Shown here: piece by piece, positions 8,901 to 17,738 of the stretch
Numbering within the stretch: position 1 is the stretch's first letter
How the letters are laid out: each line of letters begins with the position of its first letter
DNA from: Jiangella alkaliphila
Lineage (GTDB): Bacteria > Actinomycetota > Actinomycetes > Jiangellales > Jiangellaceae
Assembly (NCBI RefSeq): GCF_900105925.1
Contig: NZ_LT629791.1
Span: 7,534,001-7,598,000, forward strand
Reading direction: 5' to 3'
DNA length: 64,000 nt
Program-made: the position numbers and the translations under genes
The notes under the pieces: generated by a model
What the model was told of the DNA's origin: nothing
The model's input: the letters and a program-made list of their open reading frames with translations, nothing else
Database searches by the model: none

Positions 8901-9734
8901 ATGGGCATCAGGATGAGCAGCCTGGTCATGGGCGTCCTGCCCGAGCTGCGCTACGAGCCGACCCCAAAACGGATCCGTGCCGTCGTCGGCGGCGAGACCT
9001 GGGCCGACACCGCGTCCGCCATGGTCGTCTGGGAGCCGCGGCGCATCGTGCCCGGCTACGCGGTGCCGGAGACCGACCTCGACGCCGAGCTGCTGCCGGC
9101 CGGGCCCGCCCCCCAGGCCGAAGCGCACGCCGTCGCCGTCAATGCCGACATCGGCGGCGTCCTCGACCCGCGCACGCCGTTCTCCGTCCGCTCGACCGAG
9201 GGCGAGCCGGTGTCGCTGCGCCGCGGTTCGGTGCTGCTCGACGGCGCCGGCTTCCGGCCCGCCGACCCCGACCTCGCCGGCTACGTGTGCCTCGACTGGT
9301 CGGCCTTCGACCAGTGGCTCGAGGAGGACGACGAGGTCTTCGCCCACGCGCGCGACCCGTTCAAGCGCATCGACGTGCGCTCCTCCAGCCGGCACGTCAC
9401 GGTCTCCGTCGACGGTGTCGTGCTGGCCGACTCCACGCGGGCGAAGCTGCTGTTCGAGACGCACCTGCCCACACGCAGCTACGTCCCGCGCGAGGACGTG
9501 CGCATGGACCTGCTGGTCCCCAGCGACACCCGCAGCTGGTGTGCGTACAAGGGCCATGCCAGGTACTGGTCGGCGCAGGTGAACGGGGAGCTGCGCCGGA
9601 ACCTCGCGTGGAGCTACGAGGAGCCGCTGTCCGACGGCGTGGAGGTGAAGAACCGCATCACCTTCTTCGACGAGCGGGTCGACGTCACCGTCGACGGCAA
9701 GCCGCGGCCGCGTCCGGTGACCCCGTGGTCCTGA
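8901..9734 (+). CDS. Tandem DUF427-domain protein
   Basis: Two DUF427 copies are visible. The first, degraded one spans about residues 15-120 ([26 protein letters not shown]). The second, canonical one spans 140-250, with [60 protein letters not shown] and KGHARYWSA. The family is widespread in actinobacteria and cyanobacteria as small beta-rich proteins without an established reaction. Start ATG 8901; ATG 8913 is a possible alternative. Transcribed divergently from the preceding gene with 51 nt between the start codons. Confidence 0.85.
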   Translation: MGIRMSSLVMGVLPELRYEPTPKRIRAVVGGETWADTASAMVVWEPRRIVPGYAVPETDLDAELLPAGPAPQAEAHAVAVNADIGGVLDPRTPFSVRSTEGEPVSLRRGSVLLDGAGFRPADPDLAGYVCLDWSAFDQWLEEDDEVFAHARDPFKRIDVRSSSRHVTVSVDGVVLADSTRAKLLFETHLPTRSYVPREDVRMDLLVPSDTRSWCAYKGHARYWSAQVNGELRRNLAWSYEEPLSDGVEVKNRITFFDERVDVTVDGKPRPRPVTPWS

Positions 9735-9759
9735 CCGTCGTCAGCGGGACTCCAGCGCC

Positions 9760-10644
9760 TCAGAACACCCGCCGCCACCGCCACGGCCGGTCGCCGGAGA
9801 CGCCGCGCAGGCAGGCGACCCGCAGCTCCGCCTCGGCCCGCGCCGCGTCGCTGCGGCCGGCGTGCTGCAACATGTACGAGCAGGCGCGCAGCTCGCGGAT
9901 GTCGCGCAGCGTCTCGTAGCCGGCCCAGCCGGTGACGTCGTAGCCGTACGCGGCGCAGAAGTCGGCGTACCCGGCGGCGTCGAGCGTCCCGAACGACGTC
10001 AGGCGGACCGCCGTCGACACCAGGTCCCACTCCGGCGGGCCGAAGGCGAACCGCTCCAGGTCCAGCAGCCAGACGGTGCCGTCATCGTCGGACACCACAT
10101 TGCCCGTCCAGGCGTCGCCGTGCACGGCTCTGGCCGCAAGGCCGTCCGGCAGCTCGGCGTGCCGGGCCTCGAGGTCGGCGAGGTACCCCAGCAGCCACCG
10201 GCGGTCCGCCGCGGACACCGTCGGCGCCGCCTCGATCCGGTCGCGGACCCGCACGAACGGCGCCAGCTCCGGCAGCGCGAACTCGCCCGGCGGGTCCAGC
10301 GCGTGCAGCCGCCGCAGGACGCCCGCCAGCTGCCGGTGGGCGGCCTCCTGGTGCGGCGGCAGCGCCCGCCAGAACGTGACGGGGATGCCGTCGACGTCGA
10401 CCGGCTGCTCGACGCCGGGCAGGACGCGGACGGCGGCCAGCCCGGACCGCTCCAGCCAGCGGGCGACGCGGACCTCGTTGCCGGCCGCGGCGGTCTGGCC
10501 GGACCGGCCGACCCGGGCGACGACCTGGCCGGGCAGCCGGTAGATGGAGTTCTCGGCACGGCGGATCAGCTGGGCCGGCGACGGGTCGAGTCCGATGCGT
10601 CGGCAGGCGTGGTGCAGAACGCGGTGGGTGTCGTCGGACGTCAC
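9760..10644 (-). CDS. Aminoglycoside-phosphotransferase-fold kinase
   Basis: A 294-residue APH/choline-kinase fold protein. The catalytic loop is AVHGDAWTGNVVSD (Brenner motif HGDxxxxN, about residues 188-195) followed by the metal-binding WLLDLERFAFGPPEWDL. N-terminal SIYRLPGQVVARVGR is the glycine-poor nucleotide loop and Lys-equivalent region. The family phosphorylates small hydroxyl compounds or antibiotics; the substrate is unknown. Its GTG overlaps the stop of the upstream XRE-TPR gene in a GTGA, so both are co-translated, which suggests the regulator controls this kinase or shares its process. Confidence 0.87.
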   Translation of the reverse strand: MTSDDTHRVLHHACRRIGLDPSPAQLIRRAENSIYRLPGQVVARVGRSGQTAAAGNEVRVARWLERSGLAAVRVLPGVEQPVDVDGIPVTFWRALPPHQEAAHRQLAGVLRRLHALDPPGEFALPELAPFVRVRDRIEAAPTVSAADRRWLLGYLADLEARHAELPDGLAARAVHGDAWTGNVVSDDDGTVWLLDLERFAFGPPEWDLVSTAVRLTSFGTLDAAGYADFCAAYGYDVTGWAGYETLRDIRELRACSYMLQHAGRSDAARAEAELRVACLRGVSGDRPWRWRRVF

Positions 10645-12044
10645 GACGCCAATGCGGTGGTGAGCCGGTGCCGTAGCTCGGCCACCTCGGGGACGCCGGC
10701 GTGCCGGCCGGAGTAGGTGCGCAGTTCGGCGAGGTCCATCGCCGCGCGGCGGGAGTGCAGCCCCCCGGCGTCGGCGACGGCGGCCAGGCCGATGCGGGCG
10801 GCGTCGTCGGGGTCGCCGACGGCCATCGTGAGCGACGCGAGCTTCGTCTGCGACATGGCCCGCGAGCGCACGTAGCCGGCGGTGTGGCCGTCGACGGCGG
10901 TGCGCAGGCGGGGCGCGGCCTCGGTGCGGTGACCCTGAACCGTCAGGTCGAACAGCGCGTGACCGGTGTCGCCGGCGTGCTGCGCAGCGTCGTAGTAGCC
11001 CATCCACGGCGGGTCGCCGGCCGGCTCGGTGTGCGCGTACGCCTCGTCGGCCTGGCCGACGGCGCGCAGGGTGTCCTGGTAGCGGCCGAGCTTGGCCAGC
11101 GCGCGGGCGCGGGCGGTGTGCAGCATGGCCTGCTCGGTGGCGGTCAGCCGGTCGGCGCGTACCAGCGCCAGCTCGGCGTACGTCAGCCCGAGGTCGGCCT
11201 CGCCGCGCCAGATCTCCTGCCGGGCCAGCGACGACAGCACCTTCGCCCGCAGGTGCCAGCTGCCGACCTCCTCGGAGCACGCCAGCGCGAACTTGAAGAT
11301 CTGCCGCGCGTCGTCGTAGGCGCACGCGTCGAAGGCCATGTGCGCGGTGGCGTGACCGAGCAGGCCGACCGCCTCGTGCAGCTCGACCCGCACCTCGGGC
11401 GTCGCCTGGGCGCCGAGCAGCTGGCCGAACCAGCGCAGCTGGGCGTTCGCGGCCTCGCGCACCCCGGCGCCGCCGTGGCTGTGCCCCCAGCTGACCAGCA
11501 GGTCGGCGGCGCCGCGGACCTGCTCGATCTCGCTGCGCCCGACCCGCTTCGGCGCGTCGCTGGGCCGCAACGGCGCCAGCAGGTCCAGCAGCGTGGACGG
11601 CGACGCCAGCAGGCCGCCGACCCCGACGAAGGCGGCCCGGAGGAACTCCTGCCGTTTCACGTCCGGCTCACCGCCCACCGGTTCGAGAGCGGCCCCCGGA
11701 TGCGGCGGATGCGCGTCGGCCAGCAGCTGCCGGGGCGCGGGCGCCAGGTGGACGACCGGCGCGGCCTGCAGCCGTCGGGTGTTGACGAAGCCGAGGTCGC
11801 GGTCGCTCGCGACGCCGAGAACGGCCCGGAGGGCCTCGCGGTACGTGGCCTGCGGCCAGCGGATGATGCCGCGCTCGAGCTTGCCGACGTAGTTGTCGTC
11901 GAGCTCGTGCAGCCGGCCGGTGCGCTCGAAGAGGTAGGCGTTGACGCGGTCGGCCAGCTCCTGGCGGGACATCGCGGTACCCGGGACCTCAGCCGACGGC
12001 GTTCTCTCGCGGGCCAGTCGAAGGTGCTCGTTCGGTTCGCGCAC
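10641..12044 (-). CDS. XRE-type helix-turn-helix regulator with TPR-like domain
   Basis: The 467-residue protein has an N-terminal HTH of XRE type (SRQELADRVNAYLFERTG, then DDNYVGKLERGIIRWP, residues about 25-65) and a long helical C-terminal region with tetratricopeptide-like repeats (ARQIFKFALACSEEVGSWHL, AMLHTARARALAKLGRYQD). This architecture is abundant in Streptomyces-like actinobacteria. The GTG start has GGAG at 5-nt spacing. An inverted repeat directly upstream of the ribosome binding site may be its operator. First gene of a two-gene operon with the phosphotransferase. Confidence 0.88.
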   Translation of the reverse strand: MREPNEHLRLARERTPSAEVPGTAMSRQELADRVNAYLFERTGRLHELDDNYVGKLERGIIRWPQATYREALRAVLGVASDRDLGFVNTRRLQAAPVVHLAPAPRQLLADAHPPHPGAALEPVGGEPDVKRQEFLRAAFVGVGGLLASPSTLLDLLAPLRPSDAPKRVGRSEIEQVRGAADLLVSWGHSHGGAGVREAANAQLRWFGQLLGAQATPEVRVELHEAVGLLGHATAHMAFDACAYDDARQIFKFALACSEEVGSWHLRAKVLSSLARQEIWRGEADLGLTYAELALVRADRLTATEQAMLHTARARALAKLGRYQDTLRAVGQADEAYAHTEPAGDPPWMGYYDAAQHAGDTGHALFDLTVQGHRTEAAPRLRTAVDGHTAGYVRSRAMSQTKLASLTMAVGDPDDAARIGLAAVADAGGLHSRRAAMDLAELRTYSGRHAGVPEVAELRHRLTTALAS

Positions 12045-12049
12045 GATGT

Positions 12050-12067
12050 CTCCACATACGTGGGGAG
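12050..12067 (-). promoter_or_regulatory. Candidate operator TCCCCAC-GTAT-GTGGAGA
   Basis: On the minus strand TCCCCACGTATGTGGAGA is an inverted repeat with 6 of 7 paired positions and a 4-nt centre, overlapping the Shine-Dalgarno sequence of the XRE-TPR gene. Position suggests autoregulation; binding is not shown. Confidence 0.35.
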
Positions 12068-12371
12068 GAACATAATGTCATTCTCGGCGTATTGCTGTCA
12101 GGTGATCCGGAGAATCCCGAACCATCCCCACTCGCCTCCCCCGATGATCCCACCTCGATGCCCTACTGATCACCCAATTCCGGCGAAATGATCGAAACAC
12201 GAGTCATGGCCGGTGCCTTTCTCCCGATTCGACACCGTTCATGGATGCCGTGACTTGAGGCGGGTTGCCGGGCAGACCACCCCGAGCCCGGCAACCCGCC
12301 GCGGCTTTCCGGGGGATCACAGCACTTCAGGGAAACAGGGGGCTGGGGAAGGTTTCGGAAAGTTGAGGCCG

Positions 12372-12533
12372 ATGCTGCACCGCGACAAGGAGTACGTCCT
12401 GACCTGGAACGCCGCCGACCACGCGTGGGAGGCGCGCCCCATCCGCCGCGAGGGGCGGCGCATCGTCCCGCTCGCTCCCGACGGCGCGGCCGGCCGCCTT
12501 CCGGCGGTCTTCCCCGACGCGGCGGCGGACTGA
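12372..12533 (+). CDS. Possible small protein, 53 residues, unknown
   Basis: An ATG with GAGG close upstream opens a 53-codon frame beginning MLHRDKEYVLTWNAAD and continuing with a basic/hydrophobic region (ARPIRREGRRIVPLAP). GC-rich third positions and the tyrosine/tryptophan content look more protein-like than the surrounding frames. No family recognised. It could equally be an intergenic open frame. Confidence 0.4.
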   Translation: MLHRDKEYVLTWNAADHAWEARPIRREGRRIVPLAPDGAAGRLPAVFPDAAAD

Positions 12534-12577
12534 AATGACGGTAGCGGCGCCATTCGAACGTGCGGGTGATTCGTCCG

Positions 12578-12610
12578 GATTGTTCCCGCGTTTCGGGGAA
12601 CGGAACAATC
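12578..12610. promoter_or_regulatory. Inverted repeat GATTGTTCC...GGAACAATC
   Basis: Perfect 9-bp arms at 12578-12586 and 12602-12610 with a 15-nt spacer, which itself contains GTTCCC and GGGAAC that allow an alternative inner pairing. It sits in relatively AT-rich DNA about 420 bp before the DoxX start. Could be a binding site or a terminator for the small upstream frame. Confidence 0.45.
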
Positions 12611-12943
12611 ACACGGGTGCAATTCTCGGGGGAAGTGGAGAAAAGCCCGATTGTCCAGTCGGCCGTTCGGCTGATCTGACATTGGGGCGTTCGGGTGCTC
12701 CGCCGCAGCCGGCGGAACGCCTCCAGAACCCGCACGACGGGGATCGCGGGGAATGGCCGGGGGATCTGGGCGTAGGCAGCGCCCGGGTCCCCCGGTCGCT
12801 TGGCGCGCGCGGACGGCACCTCCCCTGGGTGACGCGTCGCGCCCCGTACGTCGCCCTACGTAGACGGGAGATACGCCCACAAGCCGACGTGCCCGCACAC
12901 CACGCCTTCGTAGCGTGAAGCCACTCCCAACGGAGTCGGTGAA

Positions 12944-12973
12944 GGACCGCCGGAGCGGCAACTCCGGCGGTCC
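12944..12973 (+). promoter_or_regulatory. Hairpin in presumed DoxX leader
   Basis: GGACCGCCGGAG pairs perfectly with CTCCGGCGGTCC around the 6-nt loop CGGCAA. It lies 54 nt before the DoxX start codon, so it would be in the 5' leader if transcription starts upstream. It could be an attenuator, an mRNA-stabilising stem, or the terminator of something upstream. Confidence 0.5.
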
Positions 12974-13027
12974 GCCGAGAAGGACAGTCCCAAGCCGCGG
13001 ACCCCTCTCTACGAAGGATGGTAGATC

Positions 13028-13525
13028 ATGTCCACCACAGCCCCCGCACGTCAGAGCACCGGAGTTCCCGCCCGCCGCGACCCGGTCGCCGTCGCCGCCC
13101 GGTGGCTCGCGGCACACGGGATCCAGGCCCTGCAGATCAGCCTCGGCGTCGTGGTCCTGGCGTTCGGCGTCCTCAAGTTCTTCCCCGGCGCGAGCCCGGC
13201 GGAACCGCTGGTCATGCGCACCGTCGACGCCTTGACGCTGGGCCTGGTGAACGGCCAGGCAGCGGTGACACTGACCGCCGTCATGGAGACCTTCATCGGG
13301 CTGACGCTGATCACCGGCATCTTCCTGCGGACCGGCCTGGTCGTCCTGGCCGGGGCGCTGGCGGGGATGATGTCGCCGCTGGTGCTGTTCTTCGGCGACA
13401 TGTTCCCGGACGGGACGCCGACGCTCGAGGCGCAGTACGTGTTCAAGGACATCATCCTGGCCGCGGCGGTCATGGTGATCGGCGCGAAGGCGCTGGGCGC
13501 GCGGCTGGAGCCGAGCAGAGACTGA
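13028..13525 (+). CDS. DoxX-family integral membrane protein
   Basis: A 165-residue protein with four hydrophobic segments (ALQISLGVVVLAFGVLKFF, TAVMETFIGLTLITGIFL, LVVLAGALAGMMSPLVLFF, DIILAAAVMVIGAKAL). The spacing and the motif GVLKFFPG fit the DoxX/DoxD group of four-helix membrane proteins, which take part in quinone-linked or thiol-redox complexes in several bacteria; the partner here is not evident. AAGGA lies 12 nt before ATG. Single-gene unit ended by a strong hairpin. Confidence 0.82.
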   Translation: MSTTAPARQSTGVPARRDPVAVAARWLAAHGIQALQISLGVVVLAFGVLKFFPGASPAEPLVMRTVDALTLGLVNGQAAVTLTAVMETFIGLTLITGIFLRTGLVVLAGALAGMMSPLVLFFGDMFPDGTPTLEAQYVFKDIILAAAVMVIGAKALGARLEPSRD

Positions 13526-13545
13526 ATACACCACAGACCGGCGGG

Positions 13546-13578
13546 AGCGCCGGGCTCGTCCCCCGCGAGCCCGGCGCT
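13546..13578 (+). terminator. Hairpin terminator after DoxX gene
   Basis: AGCGCCGGGCTCG pairs perfectly with CGAGCCCGGCGCT (13-bp stem, 7-nt loop), starting 21 nt after the DoxX stop. No U-run follows, as is usual at this GC content. Confidence 0.75.
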
Positions 13579-13863
13579 TCCGTCGTCCCCGTTCAGCAGC
13601 CGGTACGCCGCGTCCCCGCGACGGCGTCCGGCTCGCGCTCGTTGTCGGCCGGTCCCGGCGACGACGGCGACTCCGCCGGCTCGGCGCCGAGGTCGGCCGG
13701 CGCCGGGGTCGTGCCGACGAGGAACGAGCCCGCCGCCAGCGTCCTGAACACCATGAGTCAACGGTCCCAGCCCGACGCGGCCCGCACATCGGTCCTGGAG
13801 CCGAGCCGCCGTCTACGCCGCTGGGCGTAGGGGCTCTCCCGTAAGGGGTACCCGGAGCGGACC
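13579..13863. other. Non-coding gap before convergent amidohydrolase
   Basis: No supported gene. The frames across it have no start with ribosome binding site and no recognisable protein. An imperfect stem, CTACGCC-GCTG-GGCGTAG at about 13813-13830, precedes the amidohydrolase stop and may terminate that gene from the other side. Confidence 0.5.
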
Positions 13864-15501
13864 TCAGATGGACCCGTGCACGACGTCGCCGCCGAGCACC
13901 GTCGCGACCACGGGGACGGCCGCGATGTCCGCCGGCGCGACGTCGCGCGGGTCGGCGCCGAGCACGACGAGGTCGGCGAGCTTCCCCGCGGCGAGGCTGC
14001 CGGCGACGTCGTCGACGCGGCACGCGTAGGCGCTGCCGGTCGTGTAGGCGGCCAGCGCCTCGTCGACGGTGAGCGCCTCCTCCGCGCCGACGGGGGCGCC
14101 GCCGGAGCTGGTCCGCTCGACCATGAACCGCACCGCCCGCAGCGGCGCGCCGTCGGCCACCGGCCGGTCGGAGCTGCCGGCGACCGGGATGCCGTGGTCG
14201 AGGAACGACCGGCCGCGGTACATCCAGCCGCTGCGCTCGGGTCCCATGATCGCCGTGTAGTCGTCGCCGAAGGCGTCCAGGAACGTCGGCTGTACGACGG
14301 CGGTCAGCCCGGCCGCCGCGAGCCGCGGCAGCTGCTCGGGCCGGACCAGTCCGCAGTGCTCGACCCGGTGCCGGACATCGGGCCGCGGGTGCGCCGCCTG
14401 CGCCGCGGTGACGACGGCGATCGCCTGGTCGACCGCGGCGTCGCCGATGGCGTGGATGGCCAGCTGCCAGCCGGCCCGGTGCGCGTCCAGGATCAGCGCC
14501 GCCAGCTCGTCGTCGCCGAAGGCGAGCTGGCCGCTGCCGCCGGTGCCGCTGCCGCCGGTGCCGTCCGGCGTCAGGTACGGCGATGTCAGCGCGGCCGTGC
14601 GCGCCATCATGCCGCCGTCCAGCCAGAGCTTCAGCGCCCCGATCGACAGCCGGTCGTCGCCGAGTCCGGTGCGCAGGCCGAGGTCGATCGCGCGCGCGAT
14701 GCCGTCGCCGACCGCCGCGCCGGACGGGCGCAGCATCGCCGCCGGGATCATCGTCTGGACGCGGACCGGCAGCCGGCCCTGCTCCCGGGCGACCTGGTAG
14801 GCGGCCAGCTCAACCGGCGACGACCCGGCGAGGTCGGTGACGATGCCGGCCTCGGCGACCGTCGTGATGCCCTGCGCCAGGCATTCGCGCCCGGCCGTCT
14901 CGACGGCGGTGACGATCTCGTCCAGCGTGTACGGCAGCCGGCGGGCGCGGGCGACGGCCATCGCGCCCTCCTCCAACAGCCCGGTCGGCCGGCCGCTCGC
15001 GTCGCGGACGACGCCCGGACCGGCCGCGGCCAGCTCGTCGCCGGTGACGGTGGCCAGGACGGCGTCGGAGACCAGGCAGGCGTGCCCGGAGATGTGCCTG
15101 ACGTAGAGCCGGCGGCCGGGCGCGACGGACTCGAGGTCGTCGCGGGTCAGGTGGCCGCCGAGCGAGCGCTGGTCGTAGCCGGCGAGGTCGACCCAGCCGT
15201 CGCCGGGGACGGCCGCGGCGGCCCGGCCGACGGCGTCGAGGACGGCGTCGCGGGTGCGGCACTGCGACAGGTCGGCCATGCGGGCGGCCATGCCGGTCCA
15301 CGCCAGGTGGCTGTGCGCGTCGACGAACCCGGGCAGGACGGTCGCGCCGCCGAGATCGACCGTCCGCCGCGCCCGCAGCCCGTCGACCTCCTCGTCCAGC
15401 CCGGCGATGCGGCCCCGCCAGACGCCCAGCCGCGAGGCGGCCGGCCGCGCGGGGTCCATGGTCACGATCCGGGCGCCGGTCACCAGCAGGTCGAGCTCCA
15501 C
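13864..15501 (-). CDS. Amidohydrolase (YtcJ-like metal-dependent hydrolase)
   Basis: A 545-residue metal-dependent hydrolase of the amidohydrolase superfamily. Visible are the N-terminal beta-sandwich half (LLVTGARIVTMDPARPAA), metal ligands in VLPGFVDAHSHLAW, the LAIHAIGDAAVDQAI histidine, HRVEHCGLV, PVAGSSDRPVADG, and the closing LADLVVLGADP. This arrangement is that of the YtcJ group, whose substrates are mostly unknown. GTG at 15501 is chosen because GGAGG precedes it by 4 nt; an upstream ATG at 15531 would add ten residues. Its upstream region is shared with the divergent PaiB-like gene. Confidence 0.88.
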   Translation of the reverse strand: MELDLLVTGARIVTMDPARPAASRLGVWRGRIAGLDEEVDGLRARRTVDLGGATVLPGFVDAHSHLAWTGMAARMADLSQCRTRDAVLDAVGRAAAAVPGDGWVDLAGYDQRSLGGHLTRDDLESVAPGRRLYVRHISGHACLVSDAVLATVTGDELAAAGPGVVRDASGRPTGLLEEGAMAVARARRLPYTLDEIVTAVETAGRECLAQGITTVAEAGIVTDLAGSSPVELAAYQVAREQGRLPVRVQTMIPAAMLRPSGAAVGDGIARAIDLGLRTGLGDDRLSIGALKLWLDGGMMARTAALTSPYLTPDGTGGSGTGGSGQLAFGDDELAALILDAHRAGWQLAIHAIGDAAVDQAIAVVTAAQAAHPRPDVRHRVEHCGLVRPEQLPRLAAAGLTAVVQPTFLDAFGDDYTAIMGPERSGWMYRGRSFLDHGIPVAGSSDRPVADGAPLRAVRFMVERTSSGGAPVGAEEALTVDEALAAYTTGSAYACRVDDVAGSLAAGKLADLVVLGADPRDVAPADIAAVPVVATVLGGDVVHGSI

Positions 15502-15557
15502 CGCACCTCCACGTCTCGTCGTCGCGGGCACAGTGTGGCAGTTCGGCGACTGTTACG

Positions 15558-15587
15558 TTACGGTCGCTGCAACCGTACCAGTACAGT
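15558..15587 (+). promoter_or_regulatory. Promoter of PaiB-like gene with GTACCAGTACAGT operator
   Basis: TTACGG (15558-15563) and TACAGT (15582-15587) are spaced by 18 bp. The 13-mer GTACCAGTACAGT at 15575-15587 covers the -10 box and recurs exactly, in the same orientation relative to its gene, at the MocR-like gene start. The symmetric core is (C/T)CGTAC-CA-GTACAG. Confidence 0.6.
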
Positions 15588-15643
15588 ATTCTTGCCGACT
15601 GACGTCACACCTTGCGGTCGGCAGACACCGTTTTGGAGCCTCG

Positions 15644-16318
15644 ATGCACACGCCCCGGCACTTCCGCGCCGACTCCCCGGACCGCGAGGGCCGGCTGGTC
15701 CGCGAGAACCCGTTCGGTCTCATCGTCTGCGGCGGCGCCGGGGCCGGCGCTCCGGTGGCCACGCACGTGCCGATGCTGCGCCGCCCCGGCACGGACGGAC
15801 GCCCGCCGGCCGACGGCGAGCCGCTGCTCGGCGGCGCGATCGTGGGCCACCTGGCGAAGGTGAACCCGCAGAGCGCGGCGCTGCGCGAGGCGGACGAGGC
15901 GCTGGCGGTGTTCCTCGGCCCGGACGGCTACGTCTCGCCGACCTGGTACGACGGCGACCGGCCGAACGTCCCGACGTGGAACTACGCGGCCGTGCACGTC
16001 AGCGGGCCGCTGCGGGTCGTCGACGACCCGGACGAGGCGCTGGCGATCGTCCGCGCCAGCATCGACGCGACCGAGGCGTACGCCGGCACTGCCTGGGACC
16101 CGACGCCGTCGCTCGGGTACGTCGACAAGCTGCTGGCCGGCATCGTCGCGTTCGAGCTCGCCGCCGCGGACGTCCGCAGCACGTTCAAGCTCAGCCAGAA
16201 CAAGCCGGCCGACACCCAGCGCCGGGTCGCCGCGTCGCTGGCCGCCAGCGCGCACGGCCGCGACCGCGAGGTCGCCGCGCTGATGACCGATTTCCTCGGC
16301 CTCGGCGCCGTCGGCTGA
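15644..16318 (+). CDS. PaiB-like FMN-binding split-barrel protein
   Basis: A 224-residue FMN-binding split-barrel protein of the PaiB group, annotated in Bacillus as a negative transcriptional regulator. Typical stretches are RENPFGLIVCG, ATHVPMLRR, GHLAKVNPQ, VFLGPDGYVSPTWY, VPTWNYAAVHVSGP, and the C-terminal IVAFELAAADVRSTFKLSQN. The ATG has GGAG at 6-nt spacing. It faces the MocR-like gene convergently, and both carry the same operator-like sequence, so they probably belong to one regulon. Biochemical activity of the family is uncertain; flavin or haem binding has been seen in relatives. Confidence 0.88.
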   Translation: MHTPRHFRADSPDREGRLVRENPFGLIVCGGAGAGAPVATHVPMLRRPGTDGRPPADGEPLLGGAIVGHLAKVNPQSAALREADEALAVFLGPDGYVSPTWYDGDRPNVPTWNYAAVHVSGPLRVVDDPDEALAIVRASIDATEAYAGTAWDPTPSLGYVDKLLAGIVAFELAAADVRSTFKLSQNKPADTQRRVAASLAASAHGRDREVAALMTDFLGLGAVG

Positions 16319-16330
16319 GCGACCCCCTTT

Positions 16331-16374
16331 GCAATGAGCACCTATACGCACCGGTGCGCATAGGTGCTCATTGC
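16331..16374. repeat. 44-bp near-perfect palindrome, family 2 copy A
   Basis: Arms 16331-16352 and 16353-16374 match at 21 of 22 positions with no loop: GCAATGAGCACCTATACGCA then CC, reversed on the other side. It sits between two convergent stop codons and is probably a bidirectional terminator. A related copy lies on the other side of the MocR-like gene. Confidence 0.9.
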
Positions 16375-16399
16375 TAACGCCTGGCGGAACGGCGAGCGG

Positions 16400-17731
16400 T
16401 CACGCGAGCCGGGTCCGCCGCGACCGGCCGAGCACCGCGGCGACGTCGGCGGCCAGCCGGTCCGCCTCGGCGGCGGCCAGCGTCGCCGTCGTGATGCGGA
16501 CGAACGGCTCGCTGTGCGTGCGGTGCGGCTCGCCGGCGCGGACGGCCCAGCCGCGAGCCTGCAGCGCCTGCACGACGGGGACCTCGTGCGGCACCGGCAC
16601 CCAGACGTTCAGCCCGGACCGGCCGCGCGCCGCGATGCCCCGCTCGGCCAGCCGGTCCAGCAGCGTCTCGCGGCGGTCGCGGTACAGGCCGGCGGCGCGG
16701 CGCATGCGGGCGCTGACGTCGTCGTCGGACCAGAGCCGGACGACCAGGTGCTGCAGCACGTGGCTGACCCAGCCGGCCCCGACCAGCTGCCGTTCGGCCA
16801 CCCGGCGGGCGGTGCGCGCGTCGGCGAGCAGGAAGCCGGTGCGCAGGTCCGGCCCGAGCACCTTGCTGGTGGTGCGCACGACCGCCCACGACCGGCGGCC
16901 GGCGCAGATGGAGACGTACGGCGCGCCGGCGATCAGCGACGCGTGGTCGTCCTCGACCACCAGTACGTCCGGGTGGCCGGTGAGGACGGCGCGCAGCTCG
17001 CGTGCCCGAGCCGCGTCGACGGCGGCGCCGGTGGGGTTCTGCGCCCGCGGCGTGACGACGAACGCGACCGGCCCGCCGGCCAGTGCGTCCGCCAGCGACG
17101 ACGGCACCGGCCCGGCGTCGTCGATGGCCACCCCGACCGGGACCATGCCCATCGACCGGACCAGCTCCAGCACGCCCGGATAGCCGGGGTCCTCGACGGC
17201 GACGCGGTCGTTGGGCCGGGCCCGGCTGGCCAGCACCCGCTCGACGCCGTCCATCGCCCCGCCGACGACGGCGACCGGCCCGGCACTCGCCCGCAGCCCG
17301 GCCGGGAGGTCGCCGAACTGGTCCAGGGCGATCTCGGCCAGCTCAGGCAGCACCGCCGGCGCGCCGTAGAGGAACGGCGGCAGCTCCAGCTCACGAAGCG
17401 CGGCGCCGGCGTCGGGCAGCAGCTCGGGGTCCGGGTTGCCGTCGCTGAGGTCGCGGACGCCGGGCCCGACCGGGCCGTACTGCTGCGCCCGGCTGACCGG
17501 CCGGACGCCGACCCGCGTGACCCGGCCCGCCTCGCTGGTGACGACGCCGCGCAACCGCAGGTCGCGGTAGGCGGCGGACACCGTCGTCGGGCTGACGCCG
17601 AGGCGCGCCGCGAGGCCGCGGACCGACGGCAGCGGCTCGGACTCGGCCAGCCGTCCGCCCTCGATGGCCGCCTCGACGCTGTCGGCGATGGCCCGCGACG
17701 TGCGGCCGGCGATCACCTGCTCGGCTGCCAT
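16400..17731 (-). CDS. MocR-type regulator: GntR wHTH fused to PLP aminotransferase fold
   Basis: 443 residues. Residues 1-75 are a GntR-type winged helix (SEPLPSVRGLAARLGVSPTTV); the rest is a fold-type I aminotransferase domain with the PLP-binding lysine in RTTSKVLGPDLRTGFLLAD and VEDDHASLIAG before it. MocR proteins sense PLP or amino compounds and control vitamin B6, GABA or taurine genes; no such gene is adjacent here. ATG 17731 is preferred because a TANNNT box ends 7 nt upstream and the longer frame has no support. The operator overlaps that box, which points to autoregulation of a leaderless mRNA. Confidence 0.88.
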   Translation of the reverse strand: MAAEQVIAGRTSRAIADSVEAAIEGGRLAESEPLPSVRGLAARLGVSPTTVSAAYRDLRLRGVVTSEAGRVTRVGVRPVSRAQQYGPVGPGVRDLSDGNPDPELLPDAGAALRELELPPFLYGAPAVLPELAEIALDQFGDLPAGLRASAGPVAVVGGAMDGVERVLASRARPNDRVAVEDPGYPGVLELVRSMGMVPVGVAIDDAGPVPSSLADALAGGPVAFVVTPRAQNPTGAAVDAARARELRAVLTGHPDVLVVEDDHASLIAGAPYVSICAGRRSWAVVRTTSKVLGPDLRTGFLLADARTARRVAERQLVGAGWVSHVLQHLVVRLWSDDDVSARMRRAAGLYRDRRETLLDRLAERGIAARGRSGLNVWVPVPHEVPVVQALQARGWAVRAGEPHRTHSEPFVRITTATLAAAEADRLAADVAAVLGRSRRTRLA

Positions 17732-17738
17732 GCCCGCA

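Larger units (their letters stand above)
12068..13027. other. Gene-poor 1-kb region with several inverted repeats
   Basis: Between the XRE-TPR gene and the DoxX gene coding signal is weak and local AT content is raised (about 12070-12220 and 12590-12690). It holds one plausible small reading frame (12372-12533), an inverted repeat with 9-bp arms (12578-12610), an eight-base CTACGTAG palindrome near 12853 in front of AGACGGGAGATACGCCC, and a 12-bp-stem hairpin (12944-12973). Other open frames here show no codon bias or protein-like composition. It probably contains the regulatory region of the DoxX gene. Confidence 0.6.

Noticed and set aside
12535..12918. Plus-strand open frame of 127 codons in the gene-poor region
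   Set aside because: No ribosome binding site, mixed codon use, crosses the inverted repeat at 12578-12610; no family features.
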